Positions 8,588 to 16,045 of a stretch of DNA of 45,594 nt are shown here, in pieces (the first letter of the stretch is position 1; each line of letters opens with the position of its first letter). The stretch comes from Nitrospinaceae bacterium. Its GTDB lineage: Bacteria; Nitrospinota; Nitrospinia; Nitrospinales; VA-1. The notes under the pieces were generated by a model. That model was given only the letters and a program-made list of their open reading frames with translations. It did no database searches and was not told the origin of the DNA. Both the position numbers and the translations under genes were made by a program. The stretch is taken from the NCBI GenBank assembly GCA_029261475.1, contig JAJDBG010000015.1:1-45594 (forward strand), in the 5' to 3' direction.

Positions 8588-8615
8588 TTGACAATAAAAA
8601 AACAGACCCTATATT
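8588..8615 (+). promoter_or_regulatory. Sigma-70 promoter of the first 39-residue microprotein gene
   Basis: TTGACA (8588-8593), a 16-base spacer and TATATT (8610-8615) form a near-consensus promoter. Transcription from about 8622 would give a short leader of some 50 bases before the ATG at 8671. The spacer ends with ACAGACCC, an octamer that also follows a TTGACA upstream of the second microprotein gene. Confidence 0.7.
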
Positions 8616-8670
8616 TGTAAAAGGACTGTTTCTTTCAATTCAAATTTTTCTTATTTGATAAGGGGGAGTG

Positions 8671-8790
8671 ATGAAAAATAGAACCGCTCAAGACAGAAGA
8701 ATGAAAGATCGACGCTCCAATATTGAAACTCACCACGGAATTGACAATCGTAAATCTGTCAGAAGAAGCGAAAGGGACCGAAGAAAATAA
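8671..8790 (+). CDS. 39-residue Arg-rich DRR-repeat microprotein
   Basis: A tiny, very basic protein. The ATG at 8671 is preceded by AGGGGGAG, an excellent ribosome site, and a near-consensus promoter lies upstream. The product has a spaced pattern of DRR or D-R units at residues 8-10, 13-15, 25-27 and 36-38, plus RR at 31-32. A second gene of exactly the same length and pattern lies at 11590-11709, so this is a real family rather than a chance frame. No known domain is recognised. Likely roles (nucleic-acid or acidic-partner binding) are guesses from charge. It is too short for routine gene callers. Confidence 0.72.
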   Translation: MKNRTAQDRRMKDRRSNIETHHGIDNRKSVRRSERDRRK

Positions 8791-8881
8791 TAACGCCGTA
8801 AAAGCCTGTAAAGCCCCCAAGATTAGGTCCAGTGACTTTTAGAGTTTTTCGCTTTTGGTATAAGATAATCCAATAGTACAG

Positions 8882-8950
8882 CTACTCCGTGCCGATGCCA
8901 AAAAGGTTAGACGCTTCTTTGACCGAATAGCCTTGATTAAGAATCTGCAA
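8882..8950 (-). pseudogene. Remnant of an IS3-type transposase OrfA (helix-turn-helix piece)
   Basis: On the minus strand 22 codons read through GYSVKEASNLFGIG and then hit a stop. This is the helix-turn-helix of IS3-family OrfA proteins (ILxxGYSVxEAAxxLGI). Nothing recognisable remains on either side: no start, no leucine zipper and no OrfB. The call rests on a short match and is tentative. Confidence 0.45.
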
Positions 8951-8983
8951 AAATCAGCTAAATATTACCGAGGTTCAAAACCG

Positions 8984-11188
8984 TCACGACTTTTGAACTA
9001 AAAACTCAAAAGTAACCGTTGTCCCTATACCCAGCTCGCTGTCGATAGAAATGGTCCCCTTGTTATTTTCGACAAAAGACAGGCAAATAGGCAAACCCAT
9101 CCCCACTCCATAAATATCCTTTTTGGTAGAAAAAAATGGATCAAATAATTTTTTCTGATCTTCCTTTGAGATACCAAGACCTGAATCTGAAAAAATGATC
9201 TTCAGGTAGTCAGAACCTCCTCTATGCAACAAACTTGTTTTTATTTCAATCGAACCAGGCCCCTGTATGGCTTCCACTGCATTCCTTAGGATGGCAAAAA
9301 AAGCCTCTTTCATTTCGTGCGCATCCCAATCCATATTAGGAACATTGGGCTCAAAATTTTTCTTTATCTCGATCGAATGCGATTTGATGTCGGGGGCAAG
9401 CTTGACTAGAATTTCCTCAAGCAAGACATGAGCGGAAACATTCTTGATAGTCACACTCTCCTTTTCCGAGTAAAAAGATAAGGAGCTAATAATGTTTCCA
9501 ATTCGTTTGACCTCATTCTTGATTTTCAACAAGGGTTTCTTCTCCATCTCCTGATCCGTCTTTTTCAAAAGCATTTGCACGTGCATGGAAATTATATTCA
9601 AAGGATTCAAAACTTCATGAGCAACCCCGTCAGCCAATCGACCGATACCTGCTAGTTTTTCGACCTGTTGAACTTGTTGCTCCGCTTGCTTCAATTGCTT
9701 TTCTTTCTCCAGCCGTGAAGAAATGTCTTTAAACAACACAACCGCACCTTTGATCGTATTATTTTCTTTTATGGGATGGACCAAATACTCAATTGGGATG
9801 GGCTTTTGATCTTTTGTCCAGAAATATTCGCTCGCGGCGGAAAATATTCCTCCGCTACGCATGATTTTATTAACAGGACATTGATCCCAAGAGTACTCCG
9901 CCCCATCTATTGTTTTATAATGTACCATCGAGTGCAGATGCTTCCCAGTCAGCTCCTCAATCGTATACCCCAGCATTTTAGCCCCTGCGATGTTGATGAA
10001 TGTCGTGTTACCTTCTAAATCCAGTCCATAAATACCTTCCCCTGCTGAATTCAATATCAACTGATATTGCAAAGAAAGTTCATGATACTGCAATGCCATC
10101 TTTTTTCGTTGGATGATTTCAGCATCCAAACTCTCGTACAGGCTGATCAAATCCGCTTCCAAACTTTTCACATATCGCCAGTAGAAAAAGAACATGATGC
10201 CACCAATCGAAACAAGGATGAGCAACATTCCAACTTTCAACTGGTTGAGCAAATTTACTTCGGGGGAAACATTCCTGAAAATAAAGACATTTCCGACCTG
10301 TTGGTTTCCCGCATCAATCAAGGCCGTTGAGCCAGCTTGCCATTGACTTTCATCTCGTTCATCCTCAAATAAATATAAAGACTGCTTACTAAGGTTATCT
10401 GAAGCAACCTGGTTAAGCCTTTCTGAAAAACTAGAGGAAGACCGACTCGTCACCACAAATGAGTCGAACTCATTCCAATTGGCCTCAGTACCCATCATGC
10501 GAAGCCCTTCGTCCCAAGACTGTCTATTCAGGTGACTTTTAAAGATTGTGAAAACCAACCCTACGTCCAGTAAATTGGATAATTGAGAAGTCAAATATTC
10601 GATTTCTTTACCCAATTCAATATACCCAACGATCTTCCCATCGATTCGCCATGGTTGGACCATACGTAAAGTGAAGGTACCGAGTACGCCCAGTTCTATT
10701 CCATAGGCAGGTTGTCCCGTGGCCACTGCTTGCTTCAAGGTAAAACGTTTGATCGTGTCTCCAAATCGTTTAGGATTGTGTGCCCGAAGAAAACAGATTT
10801 GATCTTCACCGATAAAATAAAAATGGGTGATATTATAATCGGCCTTTATTTTTTCAAAGACCTCTTTTGAATGCTCAATCAATTCCTTCCGATTCTGAGC
10901 TAAAAAAGCTTTCTGCAATTCACTATTTTCACCAAAAAAGTGTAGCAATCCACCCAGCAATTCCGCGTCTGAAGATAAAAACTTCTGAAAGTTTTTTTGA
11001 AATTTCCCAATATCTGAAAGGGTTTCCTTGTTCATATGTTTTTCTAACTCAAGGCAGGAGTAACTTGCCAAGGAAAAAAATAGAACAGTGACCAATAAAA
11101 AAGCAGGAACAATAACTGGCAAACGAATTTTTTTTGCGGAGTGACTTTTGCGGGGGGAATGATTCATTTTTATTTTTGTCAAAGACAT
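8984..11188 (-). CDS. Membrane sensor histidine kinase with Cache and PAS domains
   Basis: A 734-residue inner-membrane kinase. A first membrane segment (about 24-47) is followed by a large periplasmic domain. FYFIGEDQICFLRAHNP and GDTIKR in it resemble the double-Cache (dCache_3) ligand-binding fold. A second membrane segment lies at about 316-340. Then come a cytoplasmic PAS domain (about 370-490), the phospho-accepting H-box GVAHEVLNPLNII (His near 524), and the HATPase domain with N-box FFAILRNAVEAI, G1 FSDSGLGIS, F-box LFDPFFSTK and G2 GVGMGLPI. All catalytic boxes look intact. No response regulator is adjacent, so it is an orphan here. Starts at 11188 or 11167 are both possible; neither has a well-spaced ribosome site. 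Confidence 0.9.
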   Translation of the reverse strand: MSLTKIKMNHSPRKSHSAKKIRLPVIVPAFLLVTVLFFSLASYSCLELEKHMNKETLSDIGKFQKNFQKFLSSDAELLGGLLHFFGENSELQKAFLAQNRKELIEHSKEVFEKIKADYNITHFYFIGEDQICFLRAHNPKRFGDTIKRFTLKQAVATGQPAYGIELGVLGTFTLRMVQPWRIDGKIVGYIELGKEIEYLTSQLSNLLDVGLVFTIFKSHLNRQSWDEGLRMMGTEANWNEFDSFVVTSRSSSSFSERLNQVASDNLSKQSLYLFEDERDESQWQAGSTALIDAGNQQVGNVFIFRNVSPEVNLLNQLKVGMLLILVSIGGIMFFFYWRYVKSLEADLISLYESLDAEIIQRKKMALQYHELSLQYQLILNSAGEGIYGLDLEGNTTFINIAGAKMLGYTIEELTGKHLHSMVHYKTIDGAEYSWDQCPVNKIMRSGGIFSAASEYFWTKDQKPIPIEYLVHPIKENNTIKGAVVLFKDISSRLEKEKQLKQAEQQVQQVEKLAGIGRLADGVAHEVLNPLNIISMHVQMLLKKTDQEMEKKPLLKIKNEVKRIGNIISSLSFYSEKESVTIKNVSAHVLLEEILVKLAPDIKSHSIEIKKNFEPNVPNMDWDAHEMKEAFFAILRNAVEAIQGPGSIEIKTSLLHRGGSDYLKIIFSDSGLGISKEDQKKLFDPFFSTKKDIYGVGMGLPICLSFVENNKGTISIDSELGIGTTVTFEFLVQKS

Positions 11189-11335
11189 CCTTTTTGCAAA
11201 CTATTTATATCTGCATGACTATTTATGTCTTATCAAACATTACCACTAAATTGAAAATATTATAGGGAAAAATTCAATTTCAAAGACCTGCATTTTTCAA
11301 CCGTCTCAAATAAAACAATTCTTCACCAAACCCCA

Positions 11336-11358
11336 TTGACAAATAACCCAACAGACCC
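11336..11358 (+). promoter_or_regulatory. TTGACA-N9-ACAGACCC element upstream of the structured leader
   Basis: A consensus -35 box TTGACA (11336-11341) is followed nine bases later by ACAGACCC (11351-11358). The same octamer follows TTGACA by eight bases at the promoter of the other microprotein gene. A TAATAT at 11365-11370 is 23 bases from the -35 box, too far for a standard promoter, so the true start is uncertain. Confidence 0.4.
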
Positions 11359-11377
11359 CAACTTTAATATAGTGGTT

Positions 11378-11564
11378 GCATAGAGTAGCAATGGTGGGGA
11401 GGGCAACCTCCCAAACGTGCCAGAGTGTACCGTGGAATGTTTTACACCTCTAGGTCTCCTCCAAATCATTCCCTCCGGACACTCTGGTGTTTTATACTCC
11501 TTGAGTAACGAATAAATAGCTTTATACTAGCAAGGTAATGTTGCAGACCCTTATTACTCTACGC
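11378..11564 (+). ncRNA. Structured leader RNA / candidate cis-regulatory or small RNA (unassigned class)
   Basis: This stretch has no credible gene but many mutually compatible helices. A long-range closing helix pairs TAGAGTA (11381-11387) with TACTCTA (11555-11561), extended by GC (11378-11379) with GC (11563-11564) across one mismatch. Inside lie GGGAGG-GCAA-CCTCCC (11397-11412), a 6-bp stem capped by a GNRA tetraloop, and a long hairpin with CCAGAGTGT (11420-11428) against ACACTCTGG (11479-11487), continued by CCG/CGG and GGAATG/CATTCC. An alternative pairing competes for the 3' closing strand: GAGTAA (11503-11508) with TTACTC (11554-11559). A further helix, CTTGAGT/ACTCAAG (11500-11506/11566-11572), ends a few bases from the ribosome site at 11578-11583. 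I cannot match it to a known riboswitch. Confidence 0.55.
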
Positions 11565-11589
11565 CACTCAAGCTAAGAAGGAATGAACC

Positions 11590-11709
11590 ATGGACAATAG
11601 AAAATCAGATGATAGAAGAGGAAGAGATCGACGCAAGGGCCTACCTTATTTTGGCGTTGACACCCGCAAGGAAGGTCGAAGAAAAAAAGCAGACCGCAGG
11701 GAAAAATAA
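11590..11709 (+). CDS. Second 39-residue Arg-rich DRR-repeat microprotein
   Basis: Same length and layout as the protein at 8671-8790: MDNRKSDDRRGRDRR against MKNRTAQDRRMKDRR, then G-V-D-T-R-K against G-I-D-N-R-K, RR in the third quarter, and a terminal DRR followed by K. The ATG at 11590 follows AAGGAA at a good distance. It sits directly behind a long, foldable leader, so translation may be controlled by RNA structure. A longer frame (11609-11848) overlaps it in another phase, but has no ribosome site and no family match. Function unknown. Confidence 0.7.
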   Translation: MDNRKSDDRRGRDRRKGLPYFGVDTRKEGRRKKADRREK

Positions 11710-11844
11710 ATCTCCCCACCCAACAGAGGAGACAGGAAAACCATTCACACACTCAACAATCGCATTACTAAAAAAGGGCTATGTCCGAAAGCTTGCACCT
11801 ATCGCTGAATGCTATCGGGAAAAGCTTGAAAGCTATGGCTCAAA

Positions 11845-13140
11845 CTAACCAATAGCATACGCTATTGGTATTTCATCAATGCGTGTTGTGTAGGCCGGAG
11901 TTTTTCTTTCCGCCTTGGCTTGCCATCGCTTTTTTAATCCTTCTCCTGTGAATTTGATCGTCCCTGATCCCATAATGCCATTGATTTTGTCAATCGCCTG
12001 CATAAGCGATTTGGAATGAGCCTGCAGTTCTGCATCCTCAAATAATCCCTTCTGCTTTGCGTCAGCACATGATAAGTCATTGAGCATAATACCTGCCTTC
12101 TTGTAAGCAAAGCCCGGTTTGTAGATACGCTTTAATCCTGTAAGCGCGGCACCTACCAGCAAGCGAGTGTCATTGCCAGGTTCCGGCAGTGGAACAAGGA
12201 GCCCGTTGTTGTACTGGGGTTCATTTACTTTGAATCGATTTGTCTCTATGAACACATAGACTAGAGCCGCTACCGATTTTTGCTGGCGTAGCTTTTCAGC
12301 CGCTCGTGTGGTGTAAGTGATGACAGCTTGAGTGAGATCAATCAATGAGAACACCGGTGCGCCAAAGGATCGCGAGCATATCAATTGCTCTTTTGGGGGC
12401 GCAACTTCTTCCAGAGGAATGCAGGACTCCCCGTTCAACTCTCTAACGGTTCGTTCCATGACAACTGAAAATTGCTTTCGTAGAACTTTGGGTGAAGATT
12501 TTTTAAGATCAAGGACCGTGTGGATACTCAATTCCGCAAGTCGTTTTTTGGTTCGACTTCCCACACCCCACACTTCACCAACTTCAATTTCGGAAAATAA
12601 GCGATCCAAACCCTCTGGTTCCAGAGTATTAAAGTCGCACACTCCCTCAAAAGCGGGTCGCTTTTTTGCCAAATGATTGGCAAGCTTCGCCTGTGTCTTG
12701 GAAGCCCCAATGCCCACACAGACCGGAAGCCCGACAAACTGTTTGATCGTCGCTCGAATACGCTGACCATGGTCGATGAGATTTAAGTGCTGGAAACCCG
12801 TAAGATCAAGAAAGCATTCGTCAATCGAATAAATTTCCTGATTGGGGCTGAAATGAGAGATGATCTGCATCACACGGTTCGACATATCCGCATAGAGCGT
12901 GTAATTGCTGGAGAAGACAACGATGTTGTGATGTTTGACCAGCGTCTGGATTTTAAACCAGGGGACTCCCATTTTGATGCCGAGGTCTTTTACTTCCTGA
13001 GAACGGGCGATAACACAGCCATCGTTATTGGAGAGCACCAGAACGGGTTTGTTGTTTAACTTGGGATTGAAAACCCGCTCGCAGGAAACATAGAAATTAT
13101 TGCAATCCACCAACGCGATGCTAGGTCGGGTCACGGCCAT
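11845..13140 (-). CDS. umuC: DNA polymerase V catalytic subunit UmuC
   Basis: A 431-residue Y-family translesion polymerase, normally induced by DNA damage and active with processed UmuD. The palm motifs are intact: ALVDCNNFYVSCERVF (first metal-binding Asp), the fingers segment VLSNNDGCVIARSQE, and YSIDECFLDL with the catalytic Asp-Glu pair. Helix-hairpin-helix and little-finger regions follow (GVGSRTKKRLAELSIHTVLDL; GIMLNDL). Full length for the family. Its start overlaps the end of umuD by 10 bases, typical of a translationally coupled umuDC operon. Together with neighbouring mobile remnants it fits an accessory, possibly plasmid- or island-borne, SOS cassette. Confidence 0.95.
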   Translation of the reverse strand: MAVTRPSIALVDCNNFYVSCERVFNPKLNNKPVLVLSNNDGCVIARSQEVKDLGIKMGVPWFKIQTLVKHHNIVVFSSNYTLYADMSNRVMQIISHFSPNQEIYSIDECFLDLTGFQHLNLIDHGQRIRATIKQFVGLPVCVGIGASKTQAKLANHLAKKRPAFEGVCDFNTLEPEGLDRLFSEIEVGEVWGVGSRTKKRLAELSIHTVLDLKKSSPKVLRKQFSVVMERTVRELNGESCIPLEEVAPPKEQLICSRSFGAPVFSLIDLTQAVITYTTRAAEKLRQQKSVAALVYVFIETNRFKVNEPQYNNGLLVPLPEPGNDTRLLVGAALTGLKRIYKPGFAYKKAGIMLNDLSCADAKQKGLFEDAELQAHSKSLMQAIDKINGIMGSGTIKFTGEGLKKRWQAKAERKTPAYTTRIDEIPIAYAIG

Positions 13141-13538
13141 AGCTTATGAATTGCCCAGCGGACAACACCCCATATTTCGAGATCACCGTCCGGGTCAATA
13201 GAAATATCCTTGTATGCCGGATTAGCGGCTTTCAAAATAGGGTTCCCTTCAGAAAGAGCGAATTGTTTAACAGTAAATTCACCGTCGATCGCCGCAATCA
13301 CAATATTGCCAACTTCAACAGGTATAGAACGGTCAACAACAAGCAAATCACCGTCGAGAATACCCAGTTGGTTCATTGAATCTCCCTGAACCCTTAAAAA
13401 GAACGTCGCTTCCTTATGCTGTATGAGGTATTCATTCATATCGATACGGCTCTCAATATAATCGTCCGCAGGAGACGGAAAACCAGCCGAAACAGCAGAC
13501 CCAAATACAGGGAGCAAGGTTTCTAGAATGTCAGGCAT
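13131..13538 (-). CDS. umuD: UmuD, self-cleaving polymerase V subunit (S24 peptidase fold)
   Basis: A 135-residue LexA-like protein that cleaves itself when RecA filaments form, giving the active UmuD' partner of UmuC. The cleavage dipeptide is Ala18-Gly19 (SAGFPSPADDY), replacing the Cys-Gly of E. coli UmuD but the same bond type as in LexA. The catalytic dyad is visible: Ser54 in GDSM and Lys91 in FTVKQF. It overlaps umuC by 10 bases. An inverted repeat right upstream (13541-13573) may be its operator. The start ATG at 13538 has a modest AAGAG site. Confidence 0.93.
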   Translation of the reverse strand: MPDILETLLPVFGSAVSAGFPSPADDYIESRIDMNEYLIQHKEATFFLRVQGDSMNQLGILDGDLLVVDRSIPVEVGNIVIAAIDGEFTVKQFALSEGNPILKAANPAYKDISIDPDGDLEIWGVVRWAIHKLWP

Positions 13539-13540
13539 AA

Positions 13541-13573
13541 GTCACTCTTTTCATTGTTAAGGAATAGAGTGAT
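13541..13573. promoter_or_regulatory. Inverted repeat upstream of umuDC, candidate SOS operator
   Basis: GTCACTCT (13541-13548) and AGAGTGAT (13566-13573) form an inverted repeat with seven of eight bases complementary, separated by 17 bases. The near arm starts two bases from the umuD ATG. It is not the enterobacterial CTGT-N8-ACAG LexA box, but it occupies the expected operator position. Function is inferred from location only. Confidence 0.35.
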
Positions 13574-13694
13574 TATTATCGACTCAAGGACCAGAGTCAA
13601 GATATTTTCGCTTTTTATTCGCCATCTTGCCAAATGATGAAATAAAGCCCTCCTTTAAAAACCTGATTCTCTTATAGACTACTTCCAGCAATAG

Positions 13695-13978
13695 GTTGGG
13701 ATTGGGTCTGCTGACGCGGAGCAACTCACCAATTACAGCTATGATTCCTTGTATCGACTGAGTAGTTCCGACGCTCCGGGGACCGAGAACGACCATAGCT
13801 ACGCTTACGATGGGAATGGCTCGCGCATCGAGAAGCTCGATGGAACAGGCACCCTCCTCCAACGCTATGAATACGACCAGAAGCGGCGCGCGTCTCGACA
13901 CTGCATTACGGTGCCATGAGTTTCGACTACCAATACGATGCGAGCGATTACCGCATCGGGCAGAATGCTGGATTTATA
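13695..13978 (+). pseudogene. Rhs / YD-repeat protein remnant
   Basis: The plus strand encodes YD repeats without a start: YSYDSLYRLSSS, YAYDGNGSRIEKLDG and YEYDQKRRA, closing at a stop at 13917-13919. The repeat series resumes in another phase from 13916 (FDYQYDASDYRIGQ) before losing similarity near 13978. YD repeats build the cocoon-shaped shell of Rhs and Tc toxins. Here only three or four repeats remain, out of frame and with no core or toxin tip, so this is a decayed fragment. Local base composition is more GC-rich than in neighbouring genes, consistent with acquired DNA. Confidence 0.75.
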
Positions 13979-13997
13979 GGAGGTTTTGACTCTGCTA

Positions 13998-14720
13998 TCA
14001 ATGTTCCGTTGGCGATTCATAAGGAACATGTTCTTCCTCGTACAAAGCCATGGACATATTAGCGTTTTTCTCTAACAATTCTTTTAAAATGCCTAGGAAG
14101 GTTTCCGAAGAATCAACAGATATTTTTACATTTCCAGAGTTGATTTCCCGTTGGGAAAACTCCGAATAAAAATTAGTCAAAGTTTCAGAACGAGCTAACA
14201 AAGCATCGAGCTCAGAATATTCGATATTGCGGTCTTCAATTTTCTTTGAAGTGTGGGCAAAATTGATCCAAATCTCCACATCAGCTGGAGCAAGTCCCAA
14301 ACCGACCAACTCTTTACGAACCGTCTCTTCGCCTTTATTCTGAATGTCGTTGAAAATTCTGCGAGAGTGGTTATTCATCGGTGCGCCCTTTGCCGTTTCG
14401 CAAAGTCGTTTTAAAGCCAGAACCATTTTATTGGTCAAGCTATCCATTTGCATGCCTCGATTAGAATACTTCTTGATGCTAGAGTTTTGCTCGAACCATC
14501 CCCATATCCCGCCTCTTTCTTGAACTTCCATCCGCAATTTATTCTGCATCTCGACCCGTCGAAGGCAAGATGACTTATCTGTAACCGGGGCCACCCCATA
14601 TGTTTTCTGTTTGAGACGCTCAGTCAAGGTCTCAGCAAATGCGGTCCCGCTGGAAAAAGATACAAAAATAATCGATGATGCCGCAACCACAGTTCGAAGT
14701 ACACTATTAGAAAAGTTCAT
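13998..14720 (-). CDS. Secreted protein of unknown function
   Basis: A protein of about 240 residues that I do not recognise. From the ATG at 14720 it has a clear Sec signal peptide: a short basic start, a hydrophobic core and a TAFAET cleavage site near residue 29. The open frame extends upstream to 14759, but those residues would sit awkwardly before the signal peptide. The mature part is helical and polar, with two Cys (SSCLRR and LCETA) that could pair. No catalytic motif is visible. Its 3' end lies opposite the Rhs remnant. Location periplasmic or extracellular is inferred from the signal. Confidence 0.6.
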   Translation of the reverse strand: MNFSNSVLRTVVAASSIIFVSFSSGTAFAETLTERLKQKTYGVAPVTDKSSCLRRVEMQNKLRMEVQERGGIWGWFEQNSSIKKYSNRGMQMDSLTNKMVLALKRLCETAKGAPMNNHSRRIFNDIQNKGEETVRKELVGLGLAPADVEIWINFAHTSKKIEDRNIEYSELDALLARSETLTNFYSEFSQREINSGNVKISVDSSETFLGILKELLEKNANMSMALYEEEHVPYESPTEH

Positions 14721-15045
14721 TTTAATTTTAGTTTGATGATCACAAACAATCGCAATCATTTCTCAAAATGATTTGAAATTTACGCCACAACTCCCCTACC
14801 TCAAGCTACAGAAGTCGGTAAGGAATATAGATCAACGCTTATTTATTAGACATTAAATATACCTCAATTTATGAAAAAACGCCTAAAAAAAATACGATCC
14901 AAATACGTTATAAAGAGAGCTTTTCCAAATATCTTTTCCCAAAATTCGGGACAAAAATAAAAGCTTGAAACCCATCTCATGTGCCGCCGCCAAACCGAAG
15001 AACTGACTCCACCCAGCATCCTCAGTGGAGAAACTGGGCTTATAT

Positions 15046-15250
15046 TGGGTTTCAGACATCACCTATATTCCAACACTGGTAAGGTGGGTTGTATCTGGCG
15101 GTGACATTGGATTTGTTTAACAGAAAAGTTGTTGAATGGGCGATGAGTCGGTGGATCATTCGTCAATTGGCGATTGACGCTTTGAATGAGGAAGGCTTCA
15201 AGTTATCATCACATCCCGAATCAAGTATGCCGCCTAGGGCGGCATACTAA
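15046..15250 (+). pseudogene. IS3-family transposase OrfB remnant, frameshifted
   Basis: The plus strand reads WVSDITYIPT (15046-15075), containing the first catalytic Asp of the IS3 integrase core. After a +1 frame change it reads YLAVTLDLFNRKVVEWAMS, then RQLAIDALN (from 15092). These are consecutive blocks of OrfB proteins. The frame then loses similarity and stops at 15248-15250, inside a palindrome. No other OrfB block is seen; the region upstream (14760-15045) is not recognisable. A decayed insertion sequence, not related by sequence overlap to the one at the left edge. Confidence 0.8.
15224..15248. terminator. Perfect 11-bp hairpin at the end of the SHOCT gene
   Basis: AGTATGCCGCC (15224-15234), loop TAG, GGCGGCATACT (15238-15248). 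On the minus strand it follows the stop of the SHOCT gene within a few bases, so it probably ends that transcript. It lacks a clear T run, so it may be factor-assisted or a palindromic remnant end. Confidence 0.5.
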
Positions 15251-15253
15251 GCG

Positions 15254-16033
15254 TTAAATACGGGCCAATAAATCCATCTTTTTGATATTAAAATCTTCCT
15301 CGGTTAAGGCACCGGCATCTCGTAATTTTGCCAACTTTTCAATTAGATTAATGACCTCATCAGAAGATGTATGTGTTGGCTTAGGATTATTGCTTTGCGT
15401 TTGATTGTTATCGACATAAGGAGCCGTTTCCGCCGCTTGATCGAAAACAGGTTCGGCAAAATTGGTTTGTACCGGTGGGACTCCTGTAACTGAGCCAGAA
15501 ATAATAGGTAACTGATTCACTGACACCGTGCCGAATTGGCTGGAAAATTTCAGCGAAGTATCGCCTCCTTGTTGCTGGCTGACGCCGCCAATATTGTGGT
15601 TGAGTGTATCGTAAACTGTTACTTGCCCGTTCAATTCCACTGCCAACCTGCCAGGGAAAATGGCATATCGAGTGTTATTTTGAGCACCACTGCTAAAGGG
15701 GCTACCGTACTCACTTGGCCACCATTGATTGCTACCCGGAGTTCCCGCTGGTATGGTTGGAAAAACCTGCGTGTTGGCGAGCGCATCAGAAAGTTCCGAA
15801 CAGAGGTTATCTACGGTCATTTTAAGTCCGTGATTAAACATATCGCCGACCATGGTCATGCCGCCACGCATCCACTGACCGGATCCTCCCAACTCGGGGC
15901 AACTAAATTGGGCCATGCTACCGCCACCGTTATTTACGGCTACTAGCATGTGGGTTACCGCTTCGTTACTCAAGCGGTAGCGATTAGAAATATCACTGAC
16001 AATGTTCTGGCCTGCGGGGGTAAGTTTTTGCAT
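15254..16033 (-). CDS. SHOCT-domain protein
   Basis: A 259-residue soluble protein. The N-terminal 100 residues form a conserved block seen in other SHOCT proteins (LTPAGQNIVSDISNRYRLS, AQFSCPELGGSGQWM, GGMTMVGDMFNHGLK). A Gly/Asn/Gln-rich middle follows, with a stretch reading YAIFPGRLAVELNGQVTVYDT. The C-terminus is a short SHOCT motif (IEKLAKLRDAGALTEEDF, about residues 228-245), an oligomerisation tail found on many unrelated proteins. Function unknown. No signal peptide. The family recurs in accessory regions. Flanked by the IS3 remnant and the HNH remnant. Confidence 0.75.
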   Translation of the reverse strand: MQKLTPAGQNIVSDISNRYRLSNEAVTHMLVAVNNGGGSMAQFSCPELGGSGQWMRGGMTMVGDMFNHGLKMTVDNLCSELSDALANTQVFPTIPAGTPGSNQWWPSEYGSPFSSGAQNNTRYAIFPGRLAVELNGQVTVYDTLNHNIGGVSQQQGGDTSLKFSSQFGTVSVNQLPIISGSVTGVPPVQTNFAEPVFDQAAETAPYVDNNQTQSNNPKPTHTSSDEVINLIEKLAKLRDAGALTEEDFNIKKMDLLARI

Positions 16034-16045
16034 TGTTTGTCCTTT

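Noticed and set aside
8136-8594. A 152-codon minus frame
   Set aside because: Antisense to the Sel1 lipoprotein; the Phe-rich composition is the usual shadow of Lys/Glu-rich coding.
11378-11564. 6S RNA, SRP RNA, T-box, cobalamin, lysine or GEMM riboswitch as identity of the folded leader
   Set aside because: None of their conserved sequence blocks can be found; the multi-branch shape with a GNRA hairpin does not match a 6S rod.
11609-11848. A 79-codon plus frame overlapping the second microprotein
   Set aside because: No ribosome site at its start, low-complexity N-terminus and no homologue seen. The 39-residue frame has a family partner. Its C-terminal part looks slightly protein-like, so I am not fully certain.
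13584-13901. A 105-codon minus-strand frame
   Set aside because: Complement of the Rhs repeats; the plus strand shows clear YD repeats, so this is a shadow.
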